Assembly: GCF_001889265.1 (NCBI RefSeq)
Contig: NZ_CP018151.1
Location: 682,001-746,000 of the forward strand
Direction of reading: 5' to 3'
Source: Microbacterium sp. 1.5R
Lineage (GTDB): Bacteria > Actinomycetota > Actinomycetes > Actinomycetales > Microbacteriaceae
DNA length: 64,000 bases
Within the stretch, counting starts at the first letter, position 1, and each line of letters begins with the position of its first letter. Below the pieces are notes generated by a model, which saw only the letters and a list, made by a program, of their open reading frames with translations, did not search any database and had not been told where the DNA came from. Made by a program: the position numbers and the translations under genes. This document shows positions 31,872-43,741 of the stretch, one piece after another.

Positions 31872-33092
31872 ATGCGCAGCACTTCTCCGGTCGTCGATCC
31901 TGCCGACGACCCACCCCCGGGAGCCCGCCAGCTCGCCCGAGGCATCACCGCGACCTGGTGGTACACGGTGTCGGCCGTGGCCTTCCTCGAGCTCTTCCTG
32001 GTGCTGGTCTGGACGCTGCAGGCGCTCGCCGTGCCCGGCGATGCGACGGCGGCGTTCGTCGTCGGCGTGGGTGGCCTGATCTGGTGGGGCTCCACCATCG
32101 TGCTGCTCGCGGACTATCGCCACCGGCTGGATGCCGAGCCGGGCATCGCGTGGACGCGCATCGCCCTTCCGCTGCTCATCGCGGTCGGCTACGGGATCGC
32201 GGGCGGCCTCGTGCTCGACAGCTGGCTGCTCGCGCTCATGCCCATCGCTCAGTCGGTGCTGCTGCTCAACTGGCCCAAGGGGGTGCGCCTGCGGATGGTC
32301 GTCCTGACCACCGTGGTGCTCGTGCTCGTCGCCGTCGCCGACGCCGCTCGGGGCGCGACCGAGATCGCGCTCCCCGGCTGGATCCCTGCGCTGTACGCGA
32401 TCCTCATCCCGGCGATGTCGGTGAGCTCGCTGTGGTGGTGGGATGTGCTGGTCACCGTCGATCGTGCGAGGGCGTCGGAGGCCCGCCTCGCCGCGACGCA
32501 GGAGCGTCTGCGCGTGGCGACCGACGTGCACGACCTCCAGGGGCACCACCTGCAGGTGATCGCGTTGCAGCTCGAACTGGCCGAGCGCCTGATGAGGATC
32601 GATCCCGACGCCGCTCTCGAGCAGCTCCGGGCCGCGAGGGTCAGCGTCGACGAAGCCAGGCAGGGGACCCGAGATCTGGCGACGCGCTTCCGCTCGGTGC
32701 CGCTGGGTGACGAGGTGGCGAATGCCCGAGACCTTCTCGCCGCGGCCGGACTCTCCGTCGAGGCCGACATCGCACCCGACGCCGATGAGGCGCCGTCATC
32801 GGCTCTCGGTCCCGTCATCAGGGAGACGACCACGAACGTCCTGAGGCACGGGGCCGGGCGACGGGCTCGGCTCGACCTTCGCAGGGTCGACGACGGGTGG
32901 CGCTACGAGGTCGCGAACGATGTGGTGACCGGCGTGGCGACACACCCCGTCGGGTCGGGCCTCGACGGAGTGCGGCGCCGGATCTCGGAGGCGGGAGGAA
33001 CCCTGGAGATCCGGGAGGATGCCGACGAGTTCATCGTCTCGGTGACGGTTCCGCGATCCGATGTGTCGACCGCAGATGGGCAGAGCCGATGA
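31872..33092 (+). CDS. Sensor histidine kinase (DesK-like, HisKA_3)
   Basis: 406 aa from the ATG at 31872; no ribosome-binding site, and a -10-like TATCGT ends 6 nt upstream, suggesting leaderless translation. Four to six membrane segments (about 30-190) precede a coiled linker. The phosphoacceptor H220 sits in TDVHDLQGHHLQVIALQLELAERL, the DesK-type motif. The ATPase domain has IRETTTNVLRHG and GSGLDGVRRRISEAGG. Overlaps its response regulator gene by ATGA. DesK-type kinases often sense membrane state, and the neighbouring small multidrug export gene is divergent, so an envelope-stress role is possible. Confidence 0.92.
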   Translation: MRSTSPVVDPADDPPPGARQLARGITATWWYTVSAVAFLELFLVLVWTLQALAVPGDATAAFVVGVGGLIWWGSTIVLLADYRHRLDAEPGIAWTRIALPLLIAVGYGIAGGLVLDSWLLALMPIAQSVLLLNWPKGVRLRMVVLTTVVLVLVAVADAARGATEIALPGWIPALYAILIPAMSVSSLWWWDVLVTVDRARASEARLAATQERLRVATDVHDLQGHHLQVIALQLELAERLMRIDPDAALEQLRAARVSVDEARQGTRDLATRFRSVPLGDEVANARDLLAAAGLSVEADIAPDADEAPSSALGPVIRETTTNVLRHGAGRRARLDLRRVDDGWRYEVANDVVTGVATHPVGSGLDGVRRRISEAGGTLEIREDADEFIVSVTVPRSDVSTADGQSR

Positions 33093-33691
33093 TCCGTGTG
33101 CTCCTCGCTGACGACGAGGGGATGATCCGTTCGGCGCTCGCCGCCCTGTTGCGTCTGGAAGGAGACATCGAGGTGGTCGCCGAGTGCGCCGACGGTGAGC
33201 AGGCGCTCGCTGCTGCGCTCGCTCTGACGCCCGACGTGTGCCTGCTCGATCTCGAGATGCCCGGTCTCGACGGTGTGGAGGTCGCGGAGCGATTGAACCG
33301 AGCCATCGTCACGCGCTGCCTGGTGGTCACCCGTCACGCGCGTCCCGGGGTGCTTCGGCGGGCTCTCGCATCGGGTGTCGCGGGCTTCCTGCCGAAGTCA
33401 CGAGGAGCGGATCAGGTCGCCGATGTCATCCGCAGGGTCGCCGCGGGTGCCCGCTACGTCGACCCTGAGATCGCGGCCGACGCGCTGAGCGACGAACGGT
33501 CGCCCCTCACGGATCGGGAGCTGGACGTGCTCCGCGCCGGGCGCCGCGGTGAGACGACGACCCAGATCGCCAGGACCCTCTCGCTCGCGCCCGGCACGGT
33601 GCGCAACCACATCTCGGCGGTGCTCGCGAAGCTGTCGGTTGGCACCCGCCAGCAGGCGGTGCTGATGGCCGAGGAGCGCGGCTGGATCTGA
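33089..33691 (+). CDS. LuxR/NarL-family response regulator (DesR-like)
   Basis: 200 aa from the ATG at 33089, overlapping the kinase stop. The receiver has ADDEG, phospho-acceptor D54 in VCLLDLEMPGLDG, and the switch Lys in GFLPKSRGADQ. The short C-terminal HTH (LTDRELDVLRAGRRGETTTQIARTLSLAPGTVRNHISAVLAKL) is standard. Size and kinase partner match the DesKR type. Followed by a strong terminator at 33726. Confidence 0.94.
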   Translation: MIRVLLADDEGMIRSALAALLRLEGDIEVVAECADGEQALAAALALTPDVCLLDLEMPGLDGVEVAERLNRAIVTRCLVVTRHARPGVLRRALASGVAGFLPKSRGADQVADVIRRVAAGARYVDPEIAADALSDERSPLTDRELDVLRAGRRGETTTQIARTLSLAPGTVRNHISAVLAKLSVGTRQQAVLMAEERGWI

Positions 33692-33725
33692 CTGCGCGGA
33701 CGCCTGACCCGTGAAGCCCGGAAGG

Positions 33726-33757
33726 GCGGGTGGGGCCGTGGGAGTTGCCCCACCCGC
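33726..33757. terminator. Stem-loop terminator after response regulator gene
   Basis: GCGGGTGGGGC pairs perfectly with GCCCCACCCGC around CGTGGGAGTT, 35 bp after the stop and ahead of the convergent CDF gene. Confidence 0.75.
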
Positions 33758-33897
33758 GAGCCGCTCAAAGGGGAGAGTGCGGCTCAGACCCGAACCCGGC
33801 TCGTATCCCCCCAGGCCGACTTCAGGTCTCGTATGCAAGACCCCGAACTCGACGGAAAGTGACGCGGGCGGGAATTCTTTCTGGAACTCCGTGTTCG

Positions 33898-34620
33898 TCA
33901 GTGCATGTGACGCGCGTCGTCGTGACGGTGGTCGTCGTGCACGTGCTCGTGGTCGTGGTCGTGGTCGTGGTGCTCGTGCTCGTCCTCGAGGATCATGCCG
34001 ATCGAAGTGGCACAGGCGTCGCCCTTCCAGGCTTCGAGACCCTCGCGTACCGCGAAGACCGCGATGACGAGGCCGGCGACGGCATCCGCCCACCACCACC
34101 CGAACAGGCTGTTGACGCCGAGTCCGATGAGCACGGCGGCCGAGAGGTAGCTGCAGATCAGCGTCTGCTTCGAGTCGGCGACGGCCGTGGTCGACCCGAC
34201 CTCGAGGCCGGCGCGTCGCTCGGCGAACGACACGAGCGGCATCACGATCACACTGACCGCGGTCAGCACGAGACCGACCGTGCTGTGCTCCGGCCGATCA
34301 CCGCCGAGCAGCGACAGCACCGACGACGTGACGACATAGGCCGCGAGAGCGAAGAACGCGACGGCGATGACACGGAGGGTGGGCGTCTCCCAGCGCTCGG
34401 GGTCGCGTCGCGTGAACTGCCAGGCCACGGCCGCTGCCGAGAGCACCTCGATGCTCGAGTCGAGCCCGAACCCGATCAGCGCGGCCGACGATGCGACTGA
34501 CCCTGCGGCGATCGCGACGGCCGCCTCGATCACGTTGTAGACGATCGTGAACGCCACGATGAGGCGGATGCGGCGGTGCAGAGTCGCGCGTCGTTCGGCG
34601 GTGAGAGTGCTCGTCGACAT
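33898..34620 (-). CDS. Cation diffusion facilitator (CDF-superfamily) transporter with His-rich tail
   Basis: 240 aa from the ATG at 34618-34620. Five to six membrane segments; FGLDSSIEVLSAAAVAWQF carries the D/E metal-site residues of TM2, and ADSKQTLICSYLSAAVLIGLGVN with WADAVAGL gives the TM5 site. The tail after residue 210 is a run of alternating His/Asp/Glu (about 13 histidines), a cytoplasmic metal buffer. It probably exports Zn, Co or another divalent cation. The start codon overlaps the stop of the ArsR gene (TGATG), so expression is metal-responsive and coupled. Confidence 0.88.
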   Translation of the reverse strand: MSTSTLTAERRATLHRRIRLIVAFTIVYNVIEAAVAIAAGSVASSAALIGFGLDSSIEVLSAAAVAWQFTRRDPERWETPTLRVIAVAFFALAAYVVTSSVLSLLGGDRPEHSTVGLVLTAVSVIVMPLVSFAERRAGLEVGSTTAVADSKQTLICSYLSAAVLIGLGVNSLFGWWWADAVAGLVIAVFAVREGLEAWKGDACATSIGMILEDEHEHHDHDHDHEHVHDDHRHDDARHMH

Positions 34621-34952
34621 CAGCAGCTGCATCCTTCGCCGTCGCAGCAGTCCGGTTCGACGATCAGCGTGATGCGCATGAGCTCGTCGAGCGCGGTCGC
34701 GAGATGCGGGTCGGCGAGCGCGTAGCGGCTGCGGCGTCCGTCCTGGACGCTTTCGACGAGCCCGCATCCTCGAAGGCACGCGAGATGGTTCGACAGGAGC
34801 TGTCGGCTGACCCCGAGCTCGTCCGCGATGTCGGACGGGTACGCCGGCGCCGCTCGAAGCGCCAGCAGAATGGCTGCGCGCGTCGAGTCCGACAGGGCAT
34901 GACCCAGGCGGGCGACGGCGGCGGTATGGGTGGGCGAGGCGGCGAGGGTCAT
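34620..34952 (-). CDS. ArsR/SmtB-family metal-sensing repressor
   Basis: 110 aa from the ATG at 34950-34952 (MTLAASPTHTAAVARLGHAL). The winged helix is SDSTRAAILLALRAAPAYPSDIADELGVSRQLLSNHLACLRGCGLVES, with GRRSRYALADP as the wing. Cys residues in the recognition region (ACLRGC) and in the C-terminal EPDCCDGEGCSC are likely metal ligands, as in CmtR/NmtR-type actinobacterial sensors. It should repress itself and the CDF exporter until Cd, Pb, Ni or Co binds. Coupled to the exporter by a TGATG overlap. Confidence 0.92.
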   Translation of the reverse strand: MTLAASPTHTAAVARLGHALSDSTRAAILLALRAAPAYPSDIADELGVSRQLLSNHLACLRGCGLVESVQDGRRSRYALADPHLATALDELMRITLIVEPDCCDGEGCSC

Positions 34953-35076
34953 GATGCAACTGTACAGAAAAGCGTGAATTAAGAGAATCGTGAATCTATG
35001 GTGACGCGCGGCAACATCCCCGACATCTTCGCTCGGTACCGTGAATCGGGCGGCGACATCGGATCGAGAGGGCGAC

Positions 35077-35547
35077 ATGGGAGTGACGGTCGAGCGGGTG
35101 ACATGGTCGCATCCGGATGCGGAGCGGCTCAGGGCCGCGCAGCGCAGCGAACTCGATGCGCGGTACGGCAGCGACGACCATGAGCCGGGCGTCATCCCCT
35201 CGGCGGACGACGTGCCCGTCTTCCTCATCGCACGAGAGGAGAGCGGGCTCGCCATCGTATGCGGCGGTCTCCGACCCCTCGATCCGGCCGTGCTCGGAAC
35301 CGACATCGCAGAGATCAAGCGGATGTACGCGGCTCCCTCCGCGCGCGGGACGGGCGCAGCCGTGGCGCTGCTGCGCGCACTCGAGGGAGAAGCGCGCCTG
35401 CTCGGCATCCGGTCCCTCGTGCTCGAGACGGGCACCGCTCAGCCGGATGCCGTGCGCTTCTACGAACGCGAGGGCTACGGACCGATCCCGCTGTTCGGCC
35501 ACTACATCGGCAGCGGTCTGTCCCTGTGCTTCGCCAAGTCTCTCTGA
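35077..35547 (+). CDS. GNAT-family N-acetyltransferase
   Basis: 156 aa from the ATG at 35077 (GAGAGG 5 nt upstream). The core acetyl-CoA motif is MYAAPSARGTGAAVALLRALEGEA (R/Q-x-x-G-x-G/A), with LVLETGTAQPDAVRFYEREGYGPIP as the fourth strand and helix. Substrate unknown. Divergent from the arsR gene and convergent with the tre operon 16 bp away. Confidence 0.9.
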   Translation: MGVTVERVTWSHPDAERLRAAQRSELDARYGSDDHEPGVIPSADDVPVFLIAREESGLAIVCGGLRPLDPAVLGTDIAEIKRMYAAPSARGTGAAVALLRALEGEARLLGIRSLVLETGTAQPDAVRFYEREGYGPIPLFGHYIGSGLSLCFAKSL

Positions 35548-35563
35548 CCTGGCCGAAAGGCGA

Positions 35564-37321
35564 TCAGCGCGCAGGTGCGACGATCGCCGCGGACTCGGGT
35601 GCGAGCACGATGGTCCGCGCGATCGTCCGCACGGGCGCCGTCTCCAGCAGTATCCGCGAGTCGGGGGCGAGATCGAACTCCACCTCCTGCTCGGCGAGAT
35701 TCACGAGCACCGACACCTCGCCTCGTTCGATCCGGTAGGCCCGGTTCTCCGGTGCGCCCTCCGTCTTCGACACGATGACGTGGTTGTGCGACATCTCGGG
35801 ATCGGTCAACTCGGGCACCTCGCGCCGCAGGGCGATCAGGCGTCGATACAGATCGAAGATGCGGGCGTGCGATGCCGATGCGAGCTCGCTCCAGTCCAGC
35901 CGCGATCGCTCGAACGTAGCCGGGTCCTGTGGGTCGGGCACGGCGGCCGGGTCCCACCCCATGCGCGCGAACTCCGCGATCCGCCCCTCCGCGGTGGCTT
36001 TCGCGAGCTCCGGTTCTTTGTGCGAGGTGAAGAACTGCCACGGGGTGGACGCAGCCCACTCCTCACCCATGAACAGCATGGGGGTGCCCGGTGCGGTCAG
36101 AGTGAGAACCGCGGCGACGGCGAGTCGATCGGAGGAGAGCGAAGCGGTCAGCCGATCTCCCGCTGCACGGTTGCCGATCTGGTCGTGGTCCTGCGCGAAT
36201 GTGACCAGTCGCCAGGCAGGGACGCTCGGCGGCAGCGGCGCGCCGTGCGTGCGCCCGCGGAACGACGAGTACGTCCCGTCGTGGAAGAACCCGGTCTGAG
36301 TGACCTTCGCCAGCGCGTCCGGCGCGGCGAAGTCGGCGTAGTACCCGTCGGTCTCGCCGGTGAGCGCGACGTGCACCGCGTGATGCCAGTCGTCTGACCA
36401 CTGCGCGGTGAGGCCGTTCCCTCCCTCCTCGTGGGAGAGGACCATGACCGGGTCGTTCAGATCCGACTCGGCGATCAGGCTCAGCGGGCGATCGACCTCG
36501 CGTTCGAGCGCATCTACGCGCTCGGACAGCTCGTGCAGGAGGTGCGGGGTGCTCTCGTCGTGCAGTGCGTGCACGGCGTCGAGCCGCAGCCCGTCGACGT
36601 GGAAGTCACGGAGCCACATCAGCGCGTTCTCGATGATGTACTCGCGCACGGCCGGCTCGTCGAGGTTCACCGAGTCGCCCCACGCCGTGTGCCGGCCCTC
36701 GCGCAGATACGGACCGAACTCGGGCAGGTAGTTGCCGCTGGGTCCGAGGTGGTTGTAGACGACGTCCTGGATCACCGCGATGCCGCGTGAGTGGGCGGCG
36801 TCGACGAACCGCTGGTATGCGGCGGGTCCGCCGTACCCCTCATGCACGGCGTACCAGAGCACGCCGTCGTAACCCCAGTTCCAGTCGCCGCTGAACGCGT
36901 TGACCGGGAGCAGCTCGACATGCGTGATGCCGAGTTCGACGAGGTGATCGAGATGCCCGATGAGCGCGTCGAGCGTGCCGTCCGGTGTGAATGTCCCGAC
37001 GTGCAGCTCGTAGATCACGCCACCGTCGAGCGGCGCACCGCGCCAGTCCCCGTCGGTCCACTCGAAGCGGGCCGGATCGAAGAGAGCCGAGGGCCCGTGC
37101 ACGCCCCGCGGCTGCCGCAGCGACCGCGGATCAGGGCGCAGGTCGGTGCTGTCGCCGAGGAGGAAGCCATAGCGCTCGCCCTCGGACATCGCCACATCGG
37201 TGCTCCACCATCCCGAACCGTCGTCAGCCGACGTGAGGTCGTGCTCCGAGATCGTGGTGCACGCGGGTGTCAGACGACGCAGCCGCACGCTGTCGGCGCG
37301 GGGAGCCCAGACCGAGATCAT
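35564..37321 (-). CDS. treZ: Malto-oligosyltrehalose trehalohydrolase
   Basis: 585 aa from the ATG at 37319-37321 (MISVWAPRADSVRL), overlapping the treY stop by ATGA; the longer frame to 37456 lies inside treY. An N-terminal CBM48-like domain is followed by the GH13 barrel: DVVYNHLGPSGNYLPEFGPY, nucleophile Asp in VDGLRLDAVHAL, acid/base Glu in LIAESDLND and the third Asp in TFAQDHDQIGNRA. It releases trehalose from maltooligosyl trehalose in the cytoplasm. Last gene of the treX-treY-treZ operon. Confidence 0.96.
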   Translation of the reverse strand: MISVWAPRADSVRLRRLTPACTTISEHDLTSADDGSGWWSTDVAMSEGERYGFLLGDSTDLRPDPRSLRQPRGVHGPSALFDPARFEWTDGDWRGAPLDGGVIYELHVGTFTPDGTLDALIGHLDHLVELGITHVELLPVNAFSGDWNWGYDGVLWYAVHEGYGGPAAYQRFVDAAHSRGIAVIQDVVYNHLGPSGNYLPEFGPYLREGRHTAWGDSVNLDEPAVREYIIENALMWLRDFHVDGLRLDAVHALHDESTPHLLHELSERVDALEREVDRPLSLIAESDLNDPVMVLSHEEGGNGLTAQWSDDWHHAVHVALTGETDGYYADFAAPDALAKVTQTGFFHDGTYSSFRGRTHGAPLPPSVPAWRLVTFAQDHDQIGNRAAGDRLTASLSSDRLAVAAVLTLTAPGTPMLFMGEEWAASTPWQFFTSHKEPELAKATAEGRIAEFARMGWDPAAVPDPQDPATFERSRLDWSELASASHARIFDLYRRLIALRREVPELTDPEMSHNHVIVSKTEGAPENRAYRIERGEVSVLVNLAEQEVEFDLAPDSRILLETAPVRTIARTIVLAPESAAIVAPAR

Positions 37322-39662
37322 GGCTCGTCCACCAGCAGCGCGACCGGATACGTGTCGAGCAGGTCGGCCAGCCGGATCGGACCGCGGCCGAAGCGGCGAC
37401 CGGTGATCGCGTCCGTCGCCGGCAGTTCGCGGCGCAGCAGCACGGTGTCGCCCCATCCGCCGCGGCGCTCGAGTCCGACGGGCAGACGCGACGCCACCGC
37501 CAGCACACCGCCCCGGTCCATCGCGACCACATGATCCGACGCCTCACCGGCGACACCGCCCGGGCGATACCGGTAGAAGAGCTCGGGGTTGTCCCGGCGC
37601 AGACGCAACGTGCGCGACGTGACGAGCATCTTCGCGAGGCCCGAGTCGTCGATGGGAGGAAGGATGCCGCGAGAGACGTCGGCATCGAGTCGACCCAGCA
37701 TCGCCGAACGCGCTGCGAAATCGACCGGCCGCCGGTTGTCGGGGTCGACGAGCGAGTGGTCCCACAGCTCGGTGCCCTGGTAGACGTCGGGCACACCGGG
37801 AGCTGCGAGCTGCAGGAGCTTCGCGGACAGCGAGTTGACTCGACCGGGGTCGACGATCTCGCCGACGAATCCCTCGAGGATCGGTCGAGCCCGCCCGTTC
37901 GCCGCCTCGGCGATCGCTTCGACGCCCTTCTCGAACTCGAGGTCCGGATGCTGCCATCCGGTCGACTCCGCAGCCTCGCGCGCGGCCTTCAGCCCGTAGG
38001 CGAGCAGGCGCTCCGACGAGATCGGCCATGCTCCGACCGCGGCCTGCCAGAGAAGGGAATCGAGTGGCCCGTGTCCTGTCGAGGCGACGGCACGGAGCTC
38101 GGCCAGCACCTGCGCCCAGCGGTCCGGAATCTCGGAGAGCACCGACAGACGCGCACGGACGTCCTCGGATCGCTTGGTGTCATGGGTCGACAGAGCGGTG
38201 AGCGAGTGCGGCCACGACGCGAGCCGCGCCTGCTGGGCGTCATGGAACTCGTCGACCGAGACGGAGGCGATCGAGGGATCGCCGCCGACCTCGGTGAGGG
38301 TGCCGAGGCGGGTGTGGCGGTAGAACGCGGTGTCCTCCACGCCCTTGGCCATCACCGCTCCCGTCACCTGCGGAAAGCGCTGCGAGACCTCGAGCGAGGT
38401 GTCGAGCAGCAGGGGCGTCAGCTCGGCGATCGATCCCGCGAGGTCGGGGCGGCGCCGTGCGGCGTCGTCGATCGCGTGCTGCAGATGCTCGCGTCCCGCC
38501 GGGAGGTAGGACCGGTAGACCGGGAAGCTCGCCACGATCTCGGCGAGCGCGTCCTCGGCGCCGACCACGCCGAACGGCAGAGCCCTGACGAGGCGTCGCA
38601 CCTCGGACTGCAGGAGGTCGTCGGCGATCATCCGCTTCGTGGAGTGGATCAGGTCGGCCCAGGACTTCGCGGCCGGCAGACCGGTCTCGTCCCGCAGCCG
38701 CGAGTCGAGGAGGTCGAGGGCTGCGACTCCGTCGCCGTCGATCAGCACGCGGTCGATCTCGCCCATCGCGTCGTAGCCGGTCGTGCCGTCGGTGCGCCAC
38801 CAGGACGGCAGCTGCTCACCCGGTTCGAGGATCTTCTCGACGACCGTGTACGCGCCGCCGGTGATGTCGGCGAGTCGCTCGAGGTACTCGCCGGGATCCG
38901 TCAGCCCGTCGGGATGGTCGACGCGGAGTCCGTCGGCCAGACCGTCGGTGATCCACCGGGCGATCTCGCGGTGCGACTCCTCGAAGACATCCGGGATCTC
39001 GACGCGGATGCCGGCGAGCTCGGACACGGCGAAGAACCGACGGTAGTCGAGGTCGGTGTTCTGGTCCTCCCAGAACCGCAGCTCGTAGTGCTGGGCGTCG
39101 AGGAGGGCAGGCAGATCGTCTGCGAGCTCTCCCGATCCCGGTGCCAGGGGAAGCACGTGGTCGAAGTACGACAGCGTTCCGTCGGGGGCATCGTCGGCCG
39201 GGGTCGTGTCGACGACGATCTCATCGGCTGACAGCACCTCCGCGAGCGACGACCCGAGGATCGGCAGTCGCACCCGTCCGTCGGACAGTCGCGGGTCGAC
39301 GTCGAATGCCAGCGCATGGCGCGATGAGCGCCCGAGTCGCAGCAGATCCCACCACCAGAGGTTCGCGCGCGGGACGGCCACGCCGACGTGGTTCGGGACG
39401 ATGTCGACGAGGACCCCGAGCCCCGCTGAGCGGGCCGCGGCGGAGAAGCGCTCGAGCCCCTCGGGGCCACCGCGGGCATCGTCGACCCGGGAATGATCGA
39501 CGACGTCGTAGCCGTGGTCCGACCCCGGCACGGCCGCGAGCAGCGGTGAGAGGTACGCCCACGAGGCACCCAGCTCGGTGAGGTACTCCGTGATCGATGC
39601 CGCGTCGTCGAGCGTGAAACCCGCTCGGATCTGCAGACGATAGGTCGAGAGCGGGCGGTGGG

Positions 39663-39666
<4 letters not shown>
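37318..39666 (-). CDS. treY: Malto-oligosyltrehalose synthase
   Basis: 782 aa from the ATG at 39664-39666 (MTHRPLSTYRLQIRAGFTLDDA), the standard TreY opening. GH13_26 barrel motifs: LVDIVPNHVGV, GLRVDHPDGLTDPGEYL with the nucleophile, and VVEKILEPGEQLP with the acid/base Glu; FYRHTRLGTLTEVGGDP and LSTHDTKRSEDVRARL follow. It isomerises the reducing-end glucose of maltodextrins to a trehalose unit. The upstream frame to 40230 is antisense noise of treX. Start and stop overlap treX and treZ by ATGA. Confidence 0.96.
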
Positions 39667-41869
<2,203 letters not shown>

Positions 41870-41873
<4 letters not shown>

Positions 41874-42154
41874 TGAGCGCGCCGCTTCGAGACGGCGCGG
41901 TGCAGGACAGTCCTCACCGCGTCGTGGAAGTCATGCACCTGAGCGATCTCGTCGGCGTGCGGGTAAGGGTGGCCGACGTAGCAGACGAAGACAGGATGCA
42001 CGTGCTCGACGTATCCGACGGGGCCGTCGTGCAGCACGACGTAGCGATCGAGGTCGACACGCTCGTAGAGGGGTTCGGCCGGCGTCGAGGCTGTCGTGGG
42101 AGCCTGGCCGTCCGCGGGCTTGTGGTCATGCGCGGTATGGGTCTTCGCAGTCAT
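41870..42154 (-). CDS. Small hypothetical protein heading the tre operon
   Basis: 94 aa from the ATG at 42152-42154 (MTAKTHTAHDHKPADGQ). A polar, His-containing N-terminus is followed by YVVLHDGPVGYVEHVHPVFVCYVGHPYPHADEIAQVHDFHDAVRTVL, unusually rich in His, Tyr and Val, and a basic end SKRRAQ. No family recognised. The stop overlaps the GTG of treX, so it is translationally coupled to the trehalose genes and may be a small regulatory or accessory protein of the pathway. The repeated His residues could bind metal (inference). Confidence 0.65.
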
Positions 42155-42332
42155 GAGGGCTCCTGTTCTGTTGATGGGGTCCACGCTAAGAGATACGAGT
42201 TCACAGCGGAACACCATTGCCTCCGCGCGATGAACGCGCTATGTCGTGAGACGCGCATCCTGATCGTGAAATCACCCCGCGCCCACCTGCGACAATGGAA
42301 GCCCCGTGCCGATCCCGAACCGAGGAGCTCCC

Positions 42333-43736
42333 GTGCAGTACATCTCCACCCGAGGCGGCATGCAGCCGCTGCCGTACTGCGAGACCCTGCTCGAGGGGCT
42401 CGCGCCCGACGGAGGACTGGCCGTCCCCGAGACGATGCCCACGGTCGACGGAGAGACGCTCGAGCGCTGGCGTGCCCTGACGTATCCGCAGCTCGCCACC
42501 GAGGTGCTCGGTCTCTTCGCCACGGACATCCCGCGGGCCGATCTCGCCCGCATGACGGAGGCCGCCTACGAGCCGTTCCCTGAAGAGGTCGTGCCCCTGC
42601 GGTCGATCGGCGACGATCTCACCCTGGTGGGTCTCTCCGAGGGGCCGACCCTCGCTTTCAAGGACATGGCCATGCAGTTCCTCGGGCAGGTCGTCGAGTA
42701 CGCGCTCGAGCGCAAGGGCTCTGTCCTCAACATCCTCGGCGCGACCTCGGGAGACACCGGCTCGGCTGCCGAGCACGCTCTTCGCGGCAAGGACCGCATC
42801 TCGGTGTTCATGCTGTCCCCGAAGGGGCGCATGAGTGCGTTCCAGCGCGCGCAGATGTTCTCGCTCGACGATGACAACATCCACAACATCGTCGTCGACG
42901 GCGTGTTCGACGATTGCCAGAACCTCGTCAAGTCCCTCGCCGGCGACCTCGACTTCAAGCGCGCTCAGCACCTCGGTGCGGTCAACTCGATCAACCTCGC
43001 CCGCATCACCGCCCAGGTCGTCTACTACTTCTGGGCGTGGCTGCGTGCGACGGACGCCGGGGGATGGACCGAGGTGTCGTTCACGGTGCCGTCCGGAAAC
43101 TTCGGCAACATCCTCTCGGGGTTCTTCGCGAAGGAGATGGGGCTGCCCATCCGTCGCCTCGTGCTCGCCGCCAACGAGAACAACGTCCTCGACGAGTTCT
43201 TCCGCACCGGCGTCTACCGGCCGCGGAGTGCGGCGCAGACGCTCGCCACCTCGAGCCCGTCGATGGACATCTCTAAGGCGTCGAACCTCGAGCGCTTCAT
43301 CTTCGAACTCGTGGGTCGTGACGCGAGCCGCGTCGTGAAGGCCTGGCAGGAGCTCGACACCCAGGGTTTCTTCGATTTCACCTCCGATCTGGCGCGTTTC
43401 GTCGAGGAGTTCGGCATCGTCAGCGGCACCTCGACGCACGACGACAGGCTCGCGACGATCAGGTCCGTCTACGAGGCGACGGGAGACATCATCGACCCGC
43501 ACACCGCCGACGGTGTCAAGGTCGCTCGCGAGAACGTTGAGCCCGGCGTGCCCATGCTGGTGCTCGAGACGGCGAAGCCGCAGAAGTTCGCCGAGACGAT
43601 CCGCGAGGCGATCGGCGTCGAGCTCGAGTACTCCTCAGAGCTGCGCGCGATGCTCGACGCTCCGCAGCGCAGGACCGAGATGGCCGACGACGAGCACGAG
43701 CTCCGAGCGTTCATCGAGGCCGAAGCCCTGCGCTGA
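42333..43736 (+). CDS. thrC: Threonine synthase
   Basis: 467 aa from the GTG at 42333 (GAGGAG 5 nt upstream; MQYISTRGGMQPLPYCETLLEGLAPDGGLAVPE is the canonical N-terminus). The PLP lysine is K110 in PTLAFKDMAMQ, and NILGATSGDTGSAAEHAL binds the phosphate, with TVPSGNFGNILSGFFAKEMG later. It converts O-phosphohomoserine to threonine. The length and N-terminal domain match the class II (long, E. coli/yeast-like) form. It is monocistronic here, without hom or thrB beside it. Confidence 0.96.
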   Translation: MQYISTRGGMQPLPYCETLLEGLAPDGGLAVPETMPTVDGETLERWRALTYPQLATEVLGLFATDIPRADLARMTEAAYEPFPEEVVPLRSIGDDLTLVGLSEGPTLAFKDMAMQFLGQVVEYALERKGSVLNILGATSGDTGSAAEHALRGKDRISVFMLSPKGRMSAFQRAQMFSLDDDNIHNIVVDGVFDDCQNLVKSLAGDLDFKRAQHLGAVNSINLARITAQVVYYFWAWLRATDAGGWTEVSFTVPSGNFGNILSGFFAKEMGLPIRRLVLAANENNVLDEFFRTGVYRPRSAAQTLATSSPSMDISKASNLERFIFELVGRDASRVVKAWQELDTQGFFDFTSDLARFVEEFGIVSGTSTHDDRLATIRSVYEATGDIIDPHTADGVKVARENVEPGVPMLVLETAKPQKFAETIREAIGVELEYSSELRAMLDAPQRRTEMADDEHELRAFIEAEALR

Positions 43737-43741
43737 GCGAC

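Noticed and set aside
33943..33995. GTGGTCGTGGTC tandem repeat
   Set aside because: It is the antisense of the His/Asp-rich tail codons of the CDF gene, not a separate repeat element.
34620..35435. 271-aa extended ArsR reading frame
   Set aside because: The first 160 residues are antisense to the GNAT gene and its promoter; the ATG at 34950-34952 gives a normal-length ArsR protein.
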